Assembly (NCBI RefSeq): GCF_000341265.1
Contig: NZ_ANAE01000181.1
Span: 57,329 to 115,045, forward strand
Direction: 5' to 3'
Length of the DNA stretch: 57,717 nucleotides
Source: Nocardiopsis prasina DSM 43845
GTDB lineage: Bacteria > Actinomycetota > Actinomycetes > Streptosporangiales > Streptosporangiaceae
Shown: positions 53,528 to 57,717 of the stretch, one piece after another
Position numbering within the stretch: position 1 is the stretch's first letter
Layout of the letters: every line of letters starts with the position of its first letter
The notes under the pieces: model-generated
Databases searched by the model: none
Seen by the model: the letters and a program-made list of their open reading frames with translations, nothing else
What the model was told of the DNA's origin: nothing
Position numbers and translations under genes: made by a program

Positions 53528-53956
53528 ATGACCAGCGTGAATTCGCTGGTCAACATCGCCGTGTTCGGAATCGGGGGCGCCATCATGGTGGCGGCCCTGA
53601 TCGGTCTTCTCCTCGTGGTCTCAGGGAGCGCGCGCGGGTCCTCGCCCCGGTTGCTCACCGCCTTCGGTGCCGCTTCGGTGCTGCTCCTGGTGATGCTTCC
53701 GTCGCTGGCCGCGTTCAACGTGATGTCCGGCGGCGGTGGTTTCTGGGTGGGTTTCGCCACCGCGAGCTTCGTGGCCGCCGTCATGTATGCGGTCAACGTC
53801 GCCCTTCTGCCCGTCCTGGCGCGCCGTCAGGCCATGGTGAGCGGGCGCGCTGGTCTGGGCGACCTGCGCCCTTCTGCGTCGGTCCTGCTCGGCGGGCTGG
53901 TGATCTGCCTGGGCGTGGGTCTGCTCGTCACGGGCGTGACCGCCTTCGTCGTCTGA
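53528..53956 (+). CDS. Small four-span membrane protein of unknown function
   Basis: The 142-residue protein is hydrophobic, with four predicted spans (for example VFGIGGAIMVAALIGLLLVV and the final VLLGGLVICLGVGLLVTGV). The loop between spans three and four is basic (ARRQAMVSGRAG). I do not recognise a family. The ATG at 53528 is used; a GTG three codons later (SLVNIAVFG) is possible. It lies 39 bases after sbcC and may be read with it, but a functional link is not implied by sequence. Confidence 0.7.
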   Translation: MTSVNSLVNIAVFGIGGAIMVAALIGLLLVVSGSARGSSPRLLTAFGAASVLLLVMLPSLAAFNVMSGGGGFWVGFATASFVAAVMYAVNVALLPVLARRQAMVSGRAGLGDLRPSASVLLGGLVICLGVGLLVTGVTAFVV

Positions 53957-53987
53957 CCGTTTCCGGCCACCCTCCCCCACCCCACGA

Positions 53988-54050
53988 CGCCGCTCTGTAG
54001 CTTCGTGCCGGGGCCCCACTGGGCTCCGGCACCCAGCGAACGGAGCGGCG
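53988..54050 (+). promoter_or_regulatory. Structured 5' leader that can hide the ribosome-binding site of the DUF3558 lipoprotein gene
   Basis: An outer stem CGCCGCTC (53988-53995) with GAGCGGCG (54043-54050) would enclose the GGAG at 54042-54045. Inside is a 12-bp hairpin (54005-54016 with 54021-54032, one G-U pair) with loop CACT. The inner hairpin could also be a simple terminator of the upstream gene. Confidence 0.4.
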
Positions 54051-54051
54051 T

Positions 54052-54549
54052 ATGCGTGTACGGGCCACCGTGGTGGTGGCGCTTCTGCTCAGTGGGTGCG
54101 CGGTGGATCTGGAGGAACGCGACTCCATCAGGCAGTTCGAAGTGGCCGCGCTGGACCCCACCCACACGCACCCTTGTGCTTTGCTCCCCGATGCCGCCGC
54201 CGTCGAACTCGGCATCCTGGATGAGGAGGGCGAGGGCAGCCCCCAGTCCGACGCGAACTGCTTCTACACGAACCGGGTCGATGCCAGCGTGGACCTCCGC
54301 GTGGAGGTTCATGAGGAGAAGGACGCCGTCGAGACCACCGTCGCCGCCGCTTTCTCTGGCGCCGACGACCAGGAGTTCGTCAGCGTGGAGGGGTATCCGG
54401 GCGTGACCACGGAGTTCCCAGACTCCTGCAACCTCACCGTGGGAGTTTCCGACGAGCACTCGTTCTACGTGCAGGTGAGTGCCGACGAGGCGTGTGAGGT
54501 GGCTGTCGAGGTGGCACGCACCGCGATCACCAACGCCCAGGACGCCTGA
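54052..54549 (+). CDS. Putative DUF3558-type lipoprotein
   Basis: The 165-residue protein starts with a short lipoprotein signal ending LLLSGC (Cys16), so it should be lipid-anchored outside. The mature part has HPCALLPDAAAVELGILDEE and NCFYTN, which resemble the DUF3558 pattern of a conserved Pro-Cys-x-Leu-Leu and a second Cys, and four cysteines are present beyond the lipobox one, which could form two disulfides. The function of DUF3558 proteins is unknown; they are often secreted by actinomycetes. The ATG has GGAG six bases upstream, inside a predicted stem. No terminator is obvious after it; the leader of CRISPR array 2 follows. Confidence 0.78.
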   Translation: MRVRATVVVALLLSGCAVDLEERDSIRQFEVAALDPTHTHPCALLPDAAAVELGILDEEGEGSPQSDANCFYTNRVDASVDLRVEVHEEKDAVETTVAAAFSGADDQEFVSVEGYPGVTTEFPDSCNLTVGVSDEHSFYVQVSADEACEVAVEVARTAITNAQDA

Positions 54550-54644
54550 TGCCGGGCCTCGGGTTCTGTCATCCTGTGCCCAGGAGTGGATCAATTCAAA
54601 GGTCAAGCGGAGATAACGGCCCACGTTTCCGCAGGTCGTGAACT
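54550..54644 (+). promoter_or_regulatory. Leader of CRISPR array 2
   Basis: These 95 bases precede the first repeat and are less GC-rich around 54589-54605. CAGGT at 54632-54636 ends eight bases before the repeat, exactly as in array 1, which suggests a shared integration or leader-anchoring element. Confidence 0.6.
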
Positions 54645-54733
54645 GTAAGCCCCGCGCACGCGGGGATGGACCGAAGCCCGTGAATTTCCTCATCGACACG
54701 GTCTAGTAAGCCCCGCGCACGCGGGGATGGACC
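54645..54733 (+). CRISPR. CRISPR array 2, two repeats and one spacer, type I-E-like
   Basis: Two identical 28-base repeats at 54645-54672 and 54706-54733 are 61 bases apart, with a 33-base spacer. They begin GTAAGCCCC, share the stem CCCCGCG/CGCGGGG with array 1 and end ATGGACC, with G following each. They differ from the array 1 repeat at positions 3-5 and 26. The array is minimal, but the exact period, identical repeats and leader element make it convincing. No cas genes are near. Confidence 0.9.
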
Positions 54734-55217
54734 GTGCCTCGTCGTCGGCGCCCCGACCTGCCAGTACGCTCCGCACACGACGAAGCTGTGCGGAGCGGCG
54801 ACGTCCAGCTCAAAGCAGACCGCTGGACTCTCCCGCTACTCGTGCTCGCACGATGTTCCTGGAGGGCAGTGTCACGACTGGAAAGGCCTCCAAGCCAAGG
54901 GCGGTTCCACCCCAGCGAGGTCGGTCGAGGCCTGGTGGCATCATCTTCGAGGATCTTGACCTCCACGAAGACCCCCGCACTCGCCACGGTGTCGTTGGCG
55001 ACCGTGGTGTGGTCCCGGTCCGGGTGCCGCCGGACGGAGCGAGCCTTGTCGCCGTGGGCACCAGCCTCTTGATCTTTCACGGTCGCGACTTTCCTGCATG
55101 CGGCCACGCGGGGGGGCGACCTTCCGGCCGAGATCGCCAGACTCCCACCTGACGTCCGTGCGGCGCGATGCCGTCGAGCCCTACCGCTCGCGTGGCCGTA
55201 GGCATGCGACCCGGCCT
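54734..55217. other. Unassigned region after CRISPR array 2
   Basis: About 480 bases with no gene I can support. A perfect hairpin CGCTCCGCAC/GTGCGGAGCG (54767-54797, 11-base loop) sits just after the last repeat and could end the array transcript. Open frames of 80-140 codons exist on both strands (for example 54857-55152 on the plus strand), but none has a good start signal or familiar product. The region may be a decayed gene. Confidence 0.45.
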
Positions 55218-56087
55218 TCAGCGCCCGTGGGAGGTCTTCAGGTAGCTGAGGAACGACGGTTGCAAACCGGTGACGTGCGTCCCCTGCAACAACGCCTTCG
55301 ACAGCTGCTCCGAACGTCCCTTGGCGTGCAGCCGTTCCAGCGTGGTGAGAACGTGACGGGCCATCCCGCGATAGAACGGAACCTCTCCCAACAGTTCGGC
55401 TTCGTTCAGCGTGACGTGCAGCCGGGGAGCGGCTGCGTCCTCACCGAGTTCGGGCAGGGCGTCCACGAGGGTGAAGATCTGGCTGTCCGCGCTGGCCACA
55501 CCCGGGCTGCCCGCACCGATGCTCGTGAAGAGCCCCGTGTCACGCAGCCATGCGTAGAGGGCGAAGAGACCTCCGTAGGAGTATCCGAAGAGGCCGTGCC
55601 CGGACTCGCTGACACGCAGCTTCGACCGCAGGTGAGGGTGGAGTTCGTTGGTCAGGAAGTCGAGGAAGACATCGGCCTGGGTCTGCTCCAGCTCCGCGAG
55701 GTAGGCCTCCACCTGCTCCTCGGTCATCGCACCCGACTCGCGAGCCGCGTTGAGGGTGGCCAGCATGTCGTCACCGATGGGCTCCCCCGGCGGCACGAGG
55801 TCGCGGTTGCGGATCTGTGCCCAGTTCGCGGCCTCCTCACCCGTGTAGCCGATGCTGACCTGGATGTACGGGGCGATGGTCAGATATGGGTCCGACTGGG
55901 TGACGATGAGGGGCGCGGTCAGGCCGACGGTCCAGTTGCCGTCCAGCACGTAGATGAGCGGCAGCGGTTCCGTGGAGTCCGCGTAGCCGGGGGGTGTGGT
56001 CACCCAGACGGCGTAGCGGCGTCCTGACTTCGCGGTCACCTCCAGGTACTCCGTGTCCTGCAAGCAACCGTGCAACAACTCGCTCAT
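55218..56087 (-). CDS. Alpha/beta-hydrolase of the putative esterase (Fes/IroE-like) family
   Basis: The 289-residue protein has the putative-esterase layout: RYAVWVTTPPGYADSTEPLP, LIYVLDGNWTVGL, the nucleophile elbow GLFGYSYGGLFALYA with Ser in GYSYGG, and a C-terminal GTHVTGL providing the likely His. The acidic residue is probably in the HVTLNEAE segment. There is no signal peptide, so it should work inside the cell. Relatives include iron-siderophore esterases, but many have other ester substrates and no siderophore genes are nearby. A strong GGGGGAG lies upstream of the ATG. It is divergent from a TetR gene, about 300 bases away, which probably controls it. Confidence 0.85.
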   Translation of the reverse strand: MSELLHGCLQDTEYLEVTAKSGRRYAVWVTTPPGYADSTEPLPLIYVLDGNWTVGLTAPLIVTQSDPYLTIAPYIQVSIGYTGEEAANWAQIRNRDLVPPGEPIGDDMLATLNAARESGAMTEEQVEAYLAELEQTQADVFLDFLTNELHPHLRSKLRVSESGHGLFGYSYGGLFALYAWLRDTGLFTSIGAGSPGVASADSQIFTLVDALPELGEDAAAPRLHVTLNEAELLGEVPFYRGMARHVLTTLERLHAKGRSEQLSKALLQGTHVTGLQPSFLSYLKTSHGR

Positions 56088-56389
56088 CGAGTCTCCCCCT
56101 TTGTGATACGGCCACCCTCGATGACGAGGGCGGCCAGGTCTGGATCACCGAACACCTTGGAGCCGTGGGACGGGCCCTGTCGTCAGGGACCTGTCGGCCC
56201 GCGTCCTGAAACGGATCGTCCCGACGCCGTCTCGGCCAGACCGGTGATGTCGGCGTTGACGCTGGTGACTGAGACCAGCCACGTACCGACCATCGGGCCT
56301 CCCGAGGCCCCGGACCTGCGTCCTCAACAGTGGTGAATTGGATATGCGGTAACGTACTCAACAGTGGTGAAACTGTCAACGGAGGCAAC
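56088..56389. other. Divergent intergenic region between esterase and TetR genes
   Basis: This 302-base space contains no gene. It should carry both divergent promoters, and the TetR side holds the repeated operator-like sites. The esterase ribosome-binding site lies at its left end. Confidence 0.6.
56323..56376. promoter_or_regulatory. Repeated operator-like sites upstream of the TetR gene
   Basis: The 15-base sequence CTCAACAGTGGTGAA occurs twice, at 56323-56337 and 56357-56371, 34 bases apart or about three helical turns. In the second copy ACAGT-GGTGAA-ACTGT (56361-56376) is also an inverted repeat. The pair lies right before the TetR start codon and is likely the autoregulatory site. 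Confidence 0.65.
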
Positions 56390-57001
56390 GTGAGATCGCC
56401 GGTCGGGGAAGGGAAGCAGCGTCTCCTGGAGTCGCTGTTCAACGAGTTCGGAGAGAACGGACCCAGCCCGAACCTGTCGATGCGCCAGGTGGCGGAGCGG
56501 CTCGGCGTGCACCACACGTTGCTGACGTATCACTTCGGATCGCGGCCGGGCCTGCTGCGTGCGGTGCTGCTGGAGGCGCGCCGCCGCGACAACCTCGCGA
56601 TAGCCGCGACCGGGAACGAACTAGGGTTCGTGGCCCTGTGCAGAGCCGTCTGGAACTTCTACTCGGACCCCGCGCACGAAGACCGCATCCATGCCTTCTT
56701 CCACCTGGTCGGGCTCGCGGTCTACGAGCGGGACGCGTTCCAGGAGCTCGTCGTCGACATCGACCACCTGGCGCAGCTCCTCGAAGCTGCGGCGCTGCGC
56801 GACGGAGCTACTGCGACCGAGGCCAGGCAACACAGCATCATCGCGACCGCGTGTCTGCGAGGACTCCTGCTCCAAAGGCTGCTGAGCCCGACCGCCGAGG
56901 TCGACGCCGCGGCAGAGCGCTTCATCACCTCGTTCGCGGATTTCGGGAGTGAGAGTCACGCGTCGTCAACCGCCGTGGACCCGGGGCCGACCGGACAATA
57001 G
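56390..57001 (+). CDS. TetR-family transcriptional regulator
   Basis: The 203-residue protein has an N-terminal helix-turn-helix (GPSPNLSMRQVAERLGVHHT then LLTYHFGSRPGLLRAVL) and an all-helical effector domain with no family-specific signal. The recognition helix HHTLLTYHFGS is typical of TetR. I chose the GTG at 56390 because GGAGG is four bases upstream; the open frame before it runs through the operator repeats. It is divergent from the esterase gene, suggesting it senses the esterase substrate or product. Confidence 0.88.
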   Translation: MRSPVGEGKQRLLESLFNEFGENGPSPNLSMRQVAERLGVHHTLLTYHFGSRPGLLRAVLLEARRRDNLAIAATGNELGFVALCRAVWNFYSDPAHEDRIHAFFHLVGLAVYERDAFQELVVDIDHLAQLLEAAALRDGATATEARQHSIIATACLRGLLLQRLLSPTAEVDAAAERFITSFADFGSESHASSTAVDPGPTGQ

Positions 57002-57106
57002 GTCGCGCCGTGCAGCCTCCCGAGAATACGCAGTCATTCCAGAACCGGAAAACTCCGCATCCCAGGCATCAACGCCGACTGGGGTTGGGCGTCGTTGGTC
57101 GCTCTA

Positions 57107-57134
57107 GGGGTTGGGGTTGCTGCGGGTGGGTGGG
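57107..57134 (+). other. G-quadruplex motif
   Basis: GGGG-TT-GGGG-TTGCTGC-GGG-T-GGG-T-GGG fits the rule of four or more G-runs separated by 1-7 bases. It starts 105 bases after the TetR stop. Confidence 0.6.
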
Positions 57135-57500
57135 TTCTGCGGTTGTGGTTGCTGTCCCGCGAGGGTTCTACGGCTTGGGTTGCTGTGGCGCAGCCTTTCT
57201 ACGGCCAACCCGTTTTTCCCATTAGCTAAAGGCGGTCGGGTGCCGCTTACACCGTACCCCTTGGGGTTTCTCGGTCCATTCAGGGCGGGGTGGGTGGATG
57301 GTGCTGTGCCCGCACCGCACTTGGCGGATGAGCAGAACGGTGCACGACTGGTAGTTCAAGGCCAAGTACGGACACGGGCCACCCCCCAGGACTACTGACG
57401 TGTTCTAGAGATGCGTGTCCCCACCTCTGGCGAAAACCCCTGCCGTCTGAGCGCCGACCACCGCACTCCGGCCAACCCGCGCAACCCAGCGAAGCGCGTA

Positions 57501-57656
57501 CCTGCACCTCTGCACCCCGCTGTGTCTGAGGGGATTTGCGCCGTGCGGGTTCAACCAGCACGGACGAGGCTTCAAGCACACCCCCTGGGGCTGAGGCAGC
57601 TACACACCTGCACGCGCACACCCCCTGGGGCTGAGGGGGTTGGTGCCGTGCGGGCT
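57501..57656. repeat. Imperfect 50-base repeats
   Basis: Unit A (57501-57551) and unit C (57607-57656) both run from CCTGCAC to GTGCCGTGCGGG-like ends and share a CTGAGGGG core. Between them, GCACACCCCCTGGGGCTGAG occurs at 57576 and again inside unit C at 57616, extending to a 21-base perfect match 40 bases apart. They lie in noncoding DNA. Confidence 0.65.
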
Positions 57657-57717
57657 ACTACGGCGAGTGGCTGGGGCGCCAACCTCCTGGGGGTGAAGGT
57701 GGCGCCGAACCGCCGGG

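Larger units (their letters stand above)
57002..57717. other. Noncoding region at the right edge
   Basis: About 700 bases with no supportable gene. It contains a G-quadruplex motif just after the TetR gene, repeated GGTTGCTG words (57114-57184), and imperfect 50-base repeats further right. Near the right end, GGCGCC (57675-57680) and GGCGCC (57701-57706) frame a hairpin. Short open frames are of low complexity and have no start signals. Confidence 0.5.

Noticed and set aside
54764..54791. A possible third, decayed repeat of CRISPR array 2
   Set aside because: GTACGCTCCGCACACG resembles the first 16 repeat bases, but the spacing is 58 instead of 61, the second half does not match, and the same bases form a perfect 10-bp hairpin with 54788-54797.
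55218..56087. A siderophore cluster based on the Fes/IroE-like esterase
   Set aside because: No siderophore synthesis or uptake genes are in the window; the family includes many other esterases.

Overview
The window is high-GC actinobacterial chromosome. Evidence for this is the recA-recX pair with a DUF3046 gene beside it, a ClgR-type regulator next to cinA and pgsA, an ergothioneine (egt) operon, a menA gene, a sugar ABC importer with no ATPase gene of its own, frequent GTG and TTG starts, and type I-E CRISPR repeats of the actinomycete kind. The overall make-up suggests a filamentous actinomycete such as Nocardiopsis or a relative; that genus guess is inference, not something the sequence proves. 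No rRNA, tRNA, transposase or prophage genes were recognised.

Left part (1-13 kb): the tail of an unidentified gene, an S9 peptidase, a methyltransferase, recX and recA (coding leftwards, with a clear SOS box), DUF3046, the giant helicase Lhr, an acetyltransferase and a membrane Ser/Thr kinase. At 12.6-19 kb lies a sugar-import locus: a ROK repressor with its operator, a lipoprotein binding protein, two permeases and a NagZ-like GH3 enzyme. Together these suggest uptake and cleavage of an N-acetylglucosamine-containing oligosaccharide, with the ATPase supplied from elsewhere.

Middle part (19-34 kb): an Rrf2 regulator, then a leftward block in conserved order on the chromosome (ftsK, rodZ-like, rimO, pgsA, cinA, clgR), preceded by rnj-dapA and a small holin-like membrane protein. 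Rightward genes follow: a GNAT enzyme, menA, a Nudix hydrolase and a methyltransferase, ending in a nine-repeat CRISPR array. Right part (34-49 kb): dapB, a VIT1-type metal transporter, the egtABCD operon, an arylamine N-acetyltransferase and a five-gene peptide ABC importer in which every neighbouring pair of genes overlaps. A YdjM-type membrane protein, an O-methyltransferase, sbcD-sbcC, a small membrane protein and a DUF3558-type lipoprotein follow.

Far right (54.5-57.7 kb) is the most accessory-looking part: a second, two-repeat CRISPR array with a different repeat, about 480 bases with no recognisable gene, a divergent esterase/TetR pair with repeated operator-like sites, and about 700 bases of noncoding DNA with a G-quadruplex motif and imperfect 50-base repeats. 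No cas genes are present, so both arrays depend on genes outside the window. I see no convincing wholly new system. The best leads are the paired orphan arrays with a shared leader element, the C-terminally anchored binding protein of the peptide importer, the esterase/TetR pair and the structured leader of the DUF3558 lipoprotein.
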